Shown one piece after another: positions 18,598 through 26,734 of a stretch of DNA of 64,000 nucleotides. A program made the translations under genes and the position numbers. Position 1 is the first letter of the stretch; each line of letters opens with the position of its first letter. Below the pieces are notes generated by a model. That model was not told the origin of the DNA and did not search any database. It saw only the letters and a list, made by a program, of their open reading frames with translations. The DNA comes from Microbulbifer elongatus (lineage in GTDB: Bacteria; Pseudomonadota; Gammaproteobacteria; Pseudomonadales; Cellvibrionaceae). The stretch lies in assembly GCF_020524885.1 (NCBI RefSeq), contig NZ_JAIVKJ010000003.1:169501-233500 (forward strand), given 5' to 3'.

Positions 18598-20067
18598 TCA
18601 ATTGGCGGCGTTCTGTAGCGGTGCTTTTAATGGCGCTATCGCCTGCCACTGCATTTCGTAATCCCACTGGTCGAAATACAGGTTTCCACCGCGCCATTCG
18701 ACTTCGCCGCGCTGGCTGTCGACGGTTTCTGAGCGGAAGTGCTGTTTGGCGGGCTCGAACGGGCTGCTGTAATCCGTATTGAAGATCAGGCGGTAGCTGT
18801 CGAGCCCGCCGAGGTAGAACCATCGCAGCGCTTCGTCTTCACTTTCCAGCACGCCGTGGGTCACATCCATGGGCATCCAGCCGTAGGGGGCCAGGTAAAA
18901 TTCTCCCCAGTCGTGCATGGTGTCAAAGCTTTCCGGCGAAAACTCCCAGCCCGACTGCCAGCGTGCGGGGATACCGTTCATGCGCATCAGGGTGACCAGC
19001 AGCAGTGTCTGCTGTCCGCAGTCGGCATGCCCCGCATGGGCGGCGTACTGGCTGATGTTTCGAATGGTGGAGTACTCGCGGGCGCCCGCCCACGGGATCT
19101 GGTCTACGTACGCGAACAGCTTCTGCGCAATGCGATAAGGATTGGTTTCGTCGCCGACAATGCGCTTGGAGAGTGCCTGCAGCTCGGGGGTGAACTGAAT
19201 GTGGGGCGCGCGCTGCGCGAGATAAGGTGCCAGCGCGGCTTCGGTTACCGGCTGCACTTTATCCGCAGCAATGTCGAAATAGCGCGACAGGCTGTCAAAC
19301 GCGTATTCCACGGAAAATTCAGTAGGTTTACCGGCTTGTGCTGTCTGCTCAAAATAAATGGTGCGCTGCGGTGCGGTTTTCGGGGCCAGCTGGTGTTTGG
19401 CCGGCTGGCTTTCGATCAGCTGTACGTTTTCCTGGCGCCCGGGAAGCTCATGGGGGAATGGGATCCAGGCCCGTACGGTTTCACCGGCGGGAACGGCATC
19501 GGCATCGACCGTCAGTGTATAGGTAATAGAAAGGCGCTGGCGCAGCGGACCTTGATCATTCCGGTGCGCGTCCACCACCATCTCGTGGTGCGGGTGCAGG
19601 CGATACAGTGGGGCCTTGTCGGTAAAGCGGCGATAGTCCGCAGTACGCGCGGCAGCGGCATCGGAGATATGCACCAGGTTGTAGGCGGTCTTGTTAAAGA
19701 AGCGGCGTTCACCATTGATGACTTTGGATTCCAGCAGGCCGGCCTGATCCCATTGCTCGATATCTTTATCCGTCGCGTCAGGGATATAGCGCTGTATGGA
19801 TGCGAGCAAGTCTTCCGGCTTTAGGGTGAACTCCATTTGAATACGGCGCATGCGTTCGGCTTCAAATGCGAGTGTATTACTCTCCGGGCTTTCCGGTGAT
19901 TTCTGCTGCATTGCGCGGATTTCCAGTTTGGCCTGTTGGTAGTTGCCTCGGTCCACTTCTGCCTGAATGGCCTGGAGTGCGCTCTCTGTAGCCAGGGCAG
20001 GGGTAGTTGCCAGGGCTTGGGCGAAAAATGCCCCGACGATCAGTGTGCGAGCCGCAAAGTGTGCCAC
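18598..20067 (-). CDS. Secreted transglutaminase-like cysteine hydrolase
   Basis: A 489-residue protein with a signal peptide ending near TPALATES. The C-terminal half carries a transglutaminase-like core: C350 in HADCGQQ, H385 in MHDWGEFYL and D400 in MPMDVTHG. The N-terminal half has a helical segment and a beta region (LSITYTLTVDADAVPAGETVRAWIPFP) typical of these exported proteins. Bacterial members act as peptidases or amide hydrolases more often than as crosslinkers. The gene stands alone, convergent with the regulator and divergent from the beta-lactamase-fold gene. AT-rich half-sites resembling the GAATA-N3-TATTC element lie about 50 nt upstream. The domain is clear; the substrate is not. 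Confidence 0.85.
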   Translation of the reverse strand: MAHFAARTLIVGAFFAQALATTPALATESALQAIQAEVDRGNYQQAKLEIRAMQQKSPESPESNTLAFEAERMRRIQMEFTLKPEDLLASIQRYIPDATDKDIEQWDQAGLLESKVINGERRFFNKTAYNLVHISDAAAARTADYRRFTDKAPLYRLHPHHEMVVDAHRNDQGPLRQRLSITYTLTVDADAVPAGETVRAWIPFPHELPGRQENVQLIESQPAKHQLAPKTAPQRTIYFEQTAQAGKPTEFSVEYAFDSLSRYFDIAADKVQPVTEAALAPYLAQRAPHIQFTPELQALSKRIVGDETNPYRIAQKLFAYVDQIPWAGAREYSTIRNISQYAAHAGHADCGQQTLLLVTLMRMNGIPARWQSGWEFSPESFDTMHDWGEFYLAPYGWMPMDVTHGVLESEDEALRWFYLGGLDSYRLIFNTDYSSPFEPAKQHFRSETVDSQRGEVEWRGGNLYFDQWDYEMQWQAIAPLKAPLQNAAN

Positions 20068-20117
20068 GGAGTTCCTCCTGAGTGATTCCTGTCCACGCCA
20101 AAAGATAATTAGCGTCG

Positions 20118-20165
20118 GAATAAATTATTATTTACATGAAAATCCATGGTTGATAAATTATTCTG
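20118..20165. promoter_or_regulatory. Pair of degenerate operator-like elements
   Basis: GGAATA-AAT-TATTAT (20118-20132) and TTGATA-AAT-TATTCT (20151-20165) each keep one good half of GAATA-N3-TATTC, with centres 33 bp apart (about three helical turns). They lie between two divergent genes and could serve either. AT-rich chance matches are possible. Confidence 0.3.
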
Positions 20166-20295
20166 ATGCGTGCGCTGCGTCAAGACCGCATATGACTGTA
20201 ACAAGTACGATGCTGTCTCGCTGCGCCGAAGCCGCCCTGAGGATACCGCATTCAATTGGCGCAGCTTAAAGAGGCAACTAGGAGAATAGAATCCC

Positions 20296-21918
20296 ATGGG
20301 TCGATCGATCGCTACCGCTACCCCGATTTCCTGTGTGCTCAGCTTCGTCCTGGGCCTGGGCGCACTGACCGGCTGCGAGCGGCAACCGCTCAGTAGTGCC
20401 GATGCCGAGACCTACGTAGAGCGTGTACTTGCAGAAGAGCAGGTGCCCGGTGCGGCGGTTGCTATCTGGCACCGCGGTGAGCCAGTGCTGATGCGCGGAT
20501 TCGGGGTGACCAATGTAGAGGCGCCGAGGGCGGTCGACAGCCAGACACTGTTCAAGCTGGCATCCACCACCAAGGCGTTCACCACAGCAGCGCTCGGGGT
20601 TTTGGTGGAAGAGGGCAAGCTGGCCTGGGACGGGCGCGTGGTGGAATACCTCCCTGAGTTTCGCCTGCAAGATCCCTGGATTAGTGAGGAGTTCCGGGTC
20701 GTCGACCTGCTCACACACCGCTCCGGTCTGGGGCCGGGTGCAGGTGACCTGATGTTGTGGCCGCAGCCCAATAGCTACACCCGTACTGACGTATTGAATG
20801 GGCTCGCGCATTTGCCGATTACCCGCAGCTTTCGCGCAGACTACGCCTACGACAATCTTCTCTATATCGTTGCCGGCGAATTGATTGCCACCGTCTCCGG
20901 GCTGTCTTACGAAGAATTTATCGAGCAGCGATTGCTTGCACCTATGGGCATGCACGATTGCTATGCGGGACCGGTGCCGGTCGATGCCCGGGATAATCTG
21001 GCGGATCCACACCGCTTGGAGGAGGCGGGACTGGTCGTGGATACGCCCAATCTGGCGGGGTATGAACCAATCGTGTTGGCGGCGGCTGGCGGTATGCATT
21101 GTAGTGTGGCGGACATGCTGAGCTGGCTGCAGGTGCTGTTGCGCGGCGGCACACTGGAAAGCGGTGAGTCACTGTTCAGTACTGATACCCGTGACCGTCT
21201 GTGGCGACCTGAAACCCTGATGCCTTTTTCCAGTACGCGTGCCGAGCGCGATGGCGGTCACTTTTACGCCTATGCCCTTGGCTGGCGGATTCAGGATATG
21301 CACGGTAAGAAAGTCATCCACCATACCGGCTCCCTGTCCGGCATGTATGCCTGGGCGGCGGTCGTGCCGGAGGAAGACCTGGCGCTGGTCGTGTTGATGA
21401 ATCGCAGTGCAGGTGCTGCGCGCCAGGCATTGATTTATGGGCTGCTAAAGCCCTATCTGGGAGCGCCCGAACGTGATTGGCTGGCGTATTTCCAGGATCT
21501 TTACGGGACTCCCGCCGAGGCGGTGATGCCGGAAGAGCTGGCGTCGCCAGTGGGCTTTACCGAGGTGTCTGATCAGGCGCTGATCGGGCGCTACCGCGAT
21601 CCCTGGTTTGGTGAAATGGAAATATTCCTCGAGGGCGACACATTGCGCTGGGGCGCGCTCAAGTCGCCGCGTCTCACCGGAACGTTGACTGCTGCCAGCG
21701 ATGGAGTCTGGGCTCTGCACTGGGATGACCGAAGCTTGAATGCGGATGCCTGGTTGATTGCTGATCGCAGCGAGAACGGCAAAGTGTTTCTCACCATGCA
21801 GGCAAAGTCGCGTGGTACCGATTTCAGTTATGATTTTCACGATCTCCGCTTTGAGAAAGTGGCGGTAGTGGAACCGGTTGTGCGTGCGAACCTCGCGACG
21901 ACCTCTGACGACAAATAA
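20296..21918 (+). CDS. Serine beta-lactamase-fold hydrolase, lipoprotein
   Basis: A 540-residue lipoprotein (lipobox LTGC, C27) of the class C beta-lactamase/esterase/DD-peptidase superfamily. Catalytic motifs are S90-T-T-K93, Y185-D-N187 and HHTG near residue 342. The C-terminal 130 residues form the extra beta domain often seen in such proteins (DUF3471-like). Members may be D-aminopeptidases, DD-carboxypeptidases or esterases; true beta-lactamase activity is uncommon in this subgroup. AGGAG gives a good ribosome site. It starts a long rightward gene series and precedes the LD-carboxypeptidase by 36 bp, which suggests work on D-amino-acid peptides. That is inference. Confidence 0.86.
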   Translation: MGRSIATATPISCVLSFVLGLGALTGCERQPLSSADAETYVERVLAEEQVPGAAVAIWHRGEPVLMRGFGVTNVEAPRAVDSQTLFKLASTTKAFTTAALGVLVEEGKLAWDGRVVEYLPEFRLQDPWISEEFRVVDLLTHRSGLGPGAGDLMLWPQPNSYTRTDVLNGLAHLPITRSFRADYAYDNLLYIVAGELIATVSGLSYEEFIEQRLLAPMGMHDCYAGPVPVDARDNLADPHRLEEAGLVVDTPNLAGYEPIVLAAAGGMHCSVADMLSWLQVLLRGGTLESGESLFSTDTRDRLWRPETLMPFSSTRAERDGGHFYAYALGWRIQDMHGKKVIHHTGSLSGMYAWAAVVPEEDLALVVLMNRSAGAARQALIYGLLKPYLGAPERDWLAYFQDLYGTPAEAVMPEELASPVGFTEVSDQALIGRYRDPWFGEMEIFLEGDTLRWGALKSPRLTGTLTAASDGVWALHWDDRSLNADAWLIADRSENGKVFLTMQAKSRGTDFSYDFHDLRFEKVAVVEPVVRANLATTSDDK

Positions 21919-21954
21919 TAATTACTTTTTTGAATGACACCCCGGGAGCCCTCC

Positions 21955-23031
21955 ATGCATCGTCGTACCCTGATTCAATCCCTGATGTCTGCACCGCTGC
22001 TTGGTGCTGTAGCGGCAAGTGCATCTAGCCAGCCGCTTGCAACTGCCGGATACAGCGGGCAGGGTGTTGCGGAAGAGGGCGGGCTTCTGCTGCCCAAGCG
22101 GCTAGAAAAAGGCATGACAGTAGGGTTGGTAACGCCCGCGAGCAACGCCTGGGAAGATGAAGACATCCGTTTTGCCGGTGACGTGGTGCGCTCTCTGGGG
22201 TTCAAAGTAAAGGAGGGTAAGCATCTTTATCGTCGCACGCAGTACCTGGCGGGTCCTGATGCGGCACGGGCAGAAGATTTTAACCGCATGTTTGCAGATA
22301 AAGACGTGGACGCCGTTTTTTGTCTGCGCGGTGGCTACGGCACGCCGCGCATTCTGCCGATGCTCGATTACCAGTTGATCAGAAATAATCCGAAAGTACT
22401 GCTGGGCTACAGCGACATCACTGCGTTGTTGAATGCGATCTACCATCGCAGCGGCGTCGTGACTTTTCACGGCCCCATTGCTGCACAGAACTTTACCGAC
22501 TACACCCTGGCGGAATACCAGAAAGTGTTGGTGCATGGGGAGCGCCCGGTTCCGCTGGGGGCTCCACCGCCCTTTGAGACCGCGCCCGGCCGGGTGGAAA
22601 ACCGCAATCGCATTACCCGTTTTGCCGGTGGCCGTGCTCGCGGCCGGTTGATCGGCGGCAACCTGTCCCTGATGGCAACGCTGGTGGGCACGCCGTTTGA
22701 GCCGGATTATCGCGGCAAAATCCTGTTCCTGGAAGATGTGAGCGAGGCACCGTATCGCGTTGACCGCATGCTGACGCAACTGTGGTTAGCGGGAAAGCTG
22801 CAGCAGGTGGCCGGAATCGTTTTTGGCAAATTTACCGATGCGGATTCCAGCGGCAACACGTTCAGTATGGAGCATGTGCTGCGTGAACGCACCGCGGATC
22901 TCGGGGTGCCGGTGGTGCGTGGACTGATGATTGGTCATGTGAAAGACCAGACCACCGTGCCTGTGGGGGCGATGGCTGAACTCGACGGCGATGCAGGTAC
23001 GCTGGTGTTGCGCGACGCAGTGGTATCCTGA
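21955..23031 (+). CDS. Exported LD-carboxypeptidase (peptidase S66)
   Basis: A 358-residue S66 serine peptidase that removes the terminal D-Ala from murein tetrapeptides. The triad is visible: S153 in GYSDITA, E260 in FLEDVSEAPYR and H328 in GHVKDQTTVPVG. The ATG at 21955 follows GGGAG and gives MHRRTLIQSLMSAPLLGAVAAS, a signal peptide with a twin arginine resembling a Tat motif. E. coli LdcA is cytoplasmic, so an exported form moves this step outside the inner membrane. A longer in-frame start at 21934 would bury the signal and is not preferred. It lies in a gene series with the beta-lactamase-fold lipoprotein and the NamZ fusion. Confidence 0.92.
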   Translation: MHRRTLIQSLMSAPLLGAVAASASSQPLATAGYSGQGVAEEGGLLLPKRLEKGMTVGLVTPASNAWEDEDIRFAGDVVRSLGFKVKEGKHLYRRTQYLAGPDAARAEDFNRMFADKDVDAVFCLRGGYGTPRILPMLDYQLIRNNPKVLLGYSDITALLNAIYHRSGVVTFHGPIAAQNFTDYTLAEYQKVLVHGERPVPLGAPPPFETAPGRVENRNRITRFAGGRARGRLIGGNLSLMATLVGTPFEPDYRGKILFLEDVSEAPYRVDRMLTQLWLAGKLQQVAGIVFGKFTDADSSGNTFSMEHVLRERTADLGVPVVRGLMIGHVKDQTTVPVGAMAELDGDAGTLVLRDAVVS

Positions 23032-23060
23032 CCGCACGGATAATATAAAGGAAGATTTTT

Positions 23061-23089
23061 GGCAGCTATCGGTCTCAACGATAACTGCC
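23061..23089. repeat. Imperfect hairpin after LD-carboxypeptidase gene
   Basis: GGCAGCTATCG (23061-23071) pairs with CGATAACTGCC (23079-23089) with one mismatch and a 7-nt loop. There is no clear T-run, so termination is doubtful; it may stabilise the upstream mRNA end. Confidence 0.45.
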
Positions 23090-23149
23090 ACCATTTCTCA
23101 ATCGCCGCCAGCTGATAGCATGCAGGGAACTATCAACCGTTATCTGTAG

Positions 23150-23190
23150 TTAGCAGCCAAGCAACCAAAAATATAAGAATAGTATTTTCA
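23150..23190 (+). promoter_or_regulatory. Candidate promoter with operator-like element, very short leader
   Basis: TTAGCA (23150) and TATAAG (23172) are spaced 16 bp, placing a start about 10 nt before the NhaC-type gene. AGAATA-GTA-TTTTCA (23176-23190) matches GAATA-N3-TATTC at 9 of 10 core positions. There is no visible ribosome site, which fits a nearly leaderless message. Low confidence. Confidence 0.3.
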
Positions 23191-23193
23191 CTT

Positions 23194-24588
23194 ATGACTG
23201 AACTCTCCTGGCTAACGCTGCTCCCCCCATTTATTGCCATCGGCCTGGCACTCCTGACGCGCCAGGTCTATCTGGCCCTGTTCGCGGGGATATGGTTAGG
23301 CTTTTTCCTGCTCAATCACGATGGCTTTTTCCCGTCATTGGCGCAGGCATTGGATGGGGTGCTGGCGGTGCTGGCAAACCCGGGCGATGCGAAGGTAGTA
23401 ACCTTTACCCTGGTGATCGGGGCTTTCATTATTACACTGGAGCGCTCTGGTGCTGTGAGTGGTTTTGTGCGCTTTCTGGAGCGTAGTCGCTGGGTTACCA
23501 ATGGTAAGCGCGCACAATGGATGGCGTGGCTGGTGGGTATTGTCATCTTTATCGAGTCCAATATTACGGTGCTGGTGGCGGGCACCGTTTCGCGGCCCCT
23601 GTTCGACCGGTTCCGGGTGGCGCGAGAAAAACTTGCGTACATTATTGATTCCACCTCTGCGCCGATCTGTATGTTGATCCCGCTAAATGCCTGGGGTGCA
23701 TTCAATCTGGGCCTGCTGGACGGTCTTGGTGTCGATGACCCATTGAAAGTTCTGCTGGCGACGATTCCGTTGAATCTTTACGCCATAGCCGCGGTGGCGC
23801 TGACAGCTTACACGATTGCGCGTGACTATAATCCCGGCCCCATGGCCCAGGCACAGGCGCGCACCAATGGCGGCGAGCTGGATGGTATCGACATCAGTGA
23901 GAGCACCGGGGAAAAGAGCCATATCAAGCCGCGCGCGATCAATATGTTTTTGCCGGTCGCGGTACTGATTCTGGCGATGCCTGTGTGTCTCTGGATCACT
24001 GGTGATGGCAAGATTTTTGAGGGCTCTGGCTCTACTTCCGTACTCTGGGCCTCGCTGACCGCATTGACCACGATATCGGTTATGGTTTTATTGCAGCGCA
24101 GTATGTCACTGGATGAACTCAGCCACACCTGGATGGAGGGGGCCGGGCGCATGTTGCCACTGGCGATTATTCTGGTGTTGGCGCTCGCCCTCGGTGCCAT
24201 CTCCAAAACCCTTGGCACCGGGCAGTATGTCGCGGGGCTGGTGGGCGACGCCATTCCAATTGGCCTGCTGCCGGTGGTGATTTTCCTGGTGTCTGCAGTG
24301 ATTGCCTTTTCCGTGGGTTCCAGCTGGGGAACCTTCTCCATCATGCTGCCGATCGCCATTCCGGTTGCCAGTGCTCTTGGCGCAGATCCAACGCTGTTTG
24401 TAGCGGCGGTGCTCTCCGGCGGTATTTTTGGTGACCACAGTTCACCCATATCCGATACCACAATCGTGTCATCTCTCGCTTCGGGCACAGAGCACATAGA
24501 GCATGTGCGAACGCAAATACCCTATGCACTGCGCGCGGGGGTGGTCAGTGCATTTGGATTTATTGCACTCGGCTACCTGATGCTGTAA
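23194..24588 (+). CDS. NhaC-family Na+/H+ antiporter-type transporter
   Basis: A 464-residue membrane protein with about 11-12 hydrophobic helices and signatures of the NhaC/ion transporter group: FIESNITVLVAGTVSRP, IDSTSAPICMLIPLNAWG, SSWGTFSIMLPIAIP and FGDHSSPISDTTIVSSLASG. Members exchange Na+ for H+, or in some cases move amino acids or dicarboxylates with Na+. No Shine-Dalgarno sequence is seen before the ATG. It lies 162 bp after the LD-carboxypeptidase and 67 bp before the decarboxylase gene. A second NhaC-type gene lies near 48-49 kb. In a murein-peptide locus it may import a released amino acid or maintain the sodium gradient for the SSS symporter; both are inference. Confidence 0.85.
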   Translation: MTELSWLTLLPPFIAIGLALLTRQVYLALFAGIWLGFFLLNHDGFFPSLAQALDGVLAVLANPGDAKVVTFTLVIGAFIITLERSGAVSGFVRFLERSRWVTNGKRAQWMAWLVGIVIFIESNITVLVAGTVSRPLFDRFRVAREKLAYIIDSTSAPICMLIPLNAWGAFNLGLLDGLGVDDPLKVLLATIPLNLYAIAAVALTAYTIARDYNPGPMAQAQARTNGGELDGIDISESTGEKSHIKPRAINMFLPVAVLILAMPVCLWITGDGKIFEGSGSTSVLWASLTALTTISVMVLLQRSMSLDELSHTWMEGAGRMLPLAIILVLALALGAISKTLGTGQYVAGLVGDAIPIGLLPVVIFLVSAVIAFSVGSSWGTFSIMLPIAIPVASALGADPTLFVAAVLSGGIFGDHSSPISDTTIVSSLASGTEHIEHVRTQIPYALRAGVVSAFGFIALGYLML

Positions 24589-24655
24589 GCCGTTTGGCTG
24601 ACCATGCGTAATCGAAAATGCAGGGGTTTAAAGGTAGGGAATTAAGGGAACCACA

Positions 24656-26734
24656 ATGAAAAACAACCCCTGTGAGATAGTGCTGTTCACCAGTGACGCA
24701 GAGTTTGCCGCGCGCTGGATTGAGGAGCTGACACCGCTCGCCGAGCACGATACTGATGCACCAATCGCATTGGCGTTCACACACGCCAATGAAAAAGCAC
24801 TGGAGCCGGCGCTCGCGCGCGGTGCGGTGCAGATTCTGGTGGTGGACGATGCGGGCTTCAGCGAAGACGGACTGGTAGCAACCCTAATGCGGGTACGCCG
24901 GCACAGGGCTGAAATCGACTGTGTATTGCTGACTGGTGCCGATGAAGCCTCAGGTGAGGGCTTCGAATGCGTTATCTCCCGTGGCGAATCCAACTACGGT
25001 GTTGTGTACCGTACTTTGCGGCGTATTCTGCTGGAGCGAATCGCCACGCCTTTTGCCGATGCGCTGCGCGAATATGTGTACGCGGCTCGGGATTCCTGGC
25101 ATACACCGGGTCACTCCAGTGGCGACAGCCTCAGCACCAGCCCCTGGATTGCCGATTTCTATCGCTTTATGGGCGAGCACATCTTTAATACCGATCTCTC
25201 GGTCAGCGTGAAAATGCTGGATTCGCTGATGGACCCGATCAGTGTGATTCGCCAGGCTCAACAACTTACGGCGAAAGCCTTTGGTGCGCACCAGAGTTAC
25301 TTCGTTACCAACGGCACTTCCACCTCAAATAAAATCGTGCTGCAACATCTGCTACGCAGTGGCGACCGGGTGATTGTGGACCGCAACTGCCACAAGTCGG
25401 TGCACCACGCGATGATCATGAGTGGTGCCATCCCGGTTTACCTGGAGTCTGCGGTCAACCAGCATTACGGTATTTATGGCCCGGTGCCGCAGCGGGAAAT
25501 CTTTACCGCCATCGATGCCAATCCCGGTGCCCGCTTGCTGGTACTTACCTCATGCACCTATGACGGTTTGCGCTACGATTTGCGCCCCATCATCGACTAC
25601 GCACACGAGGCCGGCCTGTGTGTTCTGATTGATGAAGCCTGGTATGCCCATGGCCGATTCCATCCCGAGCTGCGCCCGACGGCACTGGAATGCGGGGCTG
25701 ACTTTGTAACCCAGTCCACACATAAAATACTGTCGGCCTTTTCCCAGGCGAGCATGATTCATGTGGGAGATTTTTCCTGGCAGTCGGCGCGCTCAGATGA
25801 GGCGAGTGCGGTCAGAGAGGCAAGTGAGGTATTCGACGCGGCGGGATTCCGTGAAGATATCAATATGCACACCTCCACCAGCCCCCAGTACGGCATGATT
25901 GCGAGCCTGGATGTAGCGCGTAAGCAGATGAGTATCGAGGGCTACCAGGTTCTCGATCGCACACTGGGTTTTGCCGGGGAAATTCGCCAGTTTGTCGATG
26001 AGAATACGGTGTTTCGCAGCCTGAATGCGGAGGACCTTTGTGGCCCGGAATTGGCACAAGATGGAATTCGACTCGACCCGACAAAGGTCACCATCGATGT
26101 TGGATGCGCCGGTGTGAGTGCGCCGAATGCACAGGCGAAGCTCTTTACGGACTTTGGGATCCAGGTAGAAAAGAACACCCACAATACCCTGTCATTTCTC
26201 GTCACCATTGGCACTACCGAAAGCAAGGTGCTGCGACTGAAACAAGCTCTGCGCCGGCTGTCGGACGACGCCCGTACAGCGCGCGTCCGCGCTGTTACCA
26301 CTTCTCATCGTGATGAGGAACTTGTGCGCGGGCAAGACTTGCCGGACTTGAGCGCGATCGTTGCTTTGCCGCGCACGGCGTATTTTGCCCGCGGTGAAAA
26401 GCTTGTCTGGGACGGCAGGGGGCGCACTGAGTTGCTCGGTCGTGTTGCCTGCGACGAGGTTGTTCCATATCCCCCGGGTATCCCCTTGCTGGTGCCCGGG
26501 CAGGAAATCACGGCCGAGATTCTGGATGCGATCATTGCCTTCACCACTGAGCGCACAGATCTGGAAATGCATGGGCTGCGTCGCGTAGAGGGTACTCCCG
26601 CGCTGCGCGTGCTGACTGAGAGTGAGGCGGCTGGGGCGAAGGCGGAATATCAGGAATTATTCACATCGAAAAATACCGCGCCGTCGCAGGATTCTGTCGC
26701 GGCGCCCGTCGGACAATCGCGGGAGGTAGTATGA
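24656..26734 (+). CDS. PLP-dependent Orn/Lys/Arg decarboxylase-family protein
   Basis: A 692-residue fold-type I decarboxylase. An N-terminal receiver-like wing (about 1-135) precedes the catalytic core, with the conserved HTPGH motif (SWHTPGHSSG), GEHIFNTDLS and LDSLMDP. PLP lysine K357 is in STHKILSAFSQ, and the cofactor-binding DEAWYAHGRFHP precedes it. The C-terminal small domain ends near 650. The family decarboxylates basic amino acids, giving cadaverine, putrescine or agmatine and consuming a proton. AAGGGA is a good ribosome site. Its stop overlaps the start of the VanX-NamZ gene (ATGA), so the two are co-expressed. Whether its substrate comes from murein peptides (lysine or a diaminopimelate product) is open. 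Confidence 0.85.
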   Translation: MKNNPCEIVLFTSDAEFAARWIEELTPLAEHDTDAPIALAFTHANEKALEPALARGAVQILVVDDAGFSEDGLVATLMRVRRHRAEIDCVLLTGADEASGEGFECVISRGESNYGVVYRTLRRILLERIATPFADALREYVYAARDSWHTPGHSSGDSLSTSPWIADFYRFMGEHIFNTDLSVSVKMLDSLMDPISVIRQAQQLTAKAFGAHQSYFVTNGTSTSNKIVLQHLLRSGDRVIVDRNCHKSVHHAMIMSGAIPVYLESAVNQHYGIYGPVPQREIFTAIDANPGARLLVLTSCTYDGLRYDLRPIIDYAHEAGLCVLIDEAWYAHGRFHPELRPTALECGADFVTQSTHKILSAFSQASMIHVGDFSWQSARSDEASAVREASEVFDAAGFREDINMHTSTSPQYGMIASLDVARKQMSIEGYQVLDRTLGFAGEIRQFVDENTVFRSLNAEDLCGPELAQDGIRLDPTKVTIDVGCAGVSAPNAQAKLFTDFGIQVEKNTHNTLSFLVTIGTTESKVLRLKQALRRLSDDARTARVRAVTTSHRDEELVRGQDLPDLSAIVALPRTAYFARGEKLVWDGRGRTELLGRVACDEVVPYPPGIPLLVPGQEITAEILDAIIAFTTERTDLEMHGLRRVEGTPALRVLTESEAAGAKAEYQELFTSKNTAPSQDSVAAPVGQSREVV

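Noticed and set aside
18739-19824. A 361-codon open frame antisense to the transglutaminase-like gene
   Set aside because: It lies wholly inside a gene with signal peptide and Cys-His-Asp core and shows no domain.
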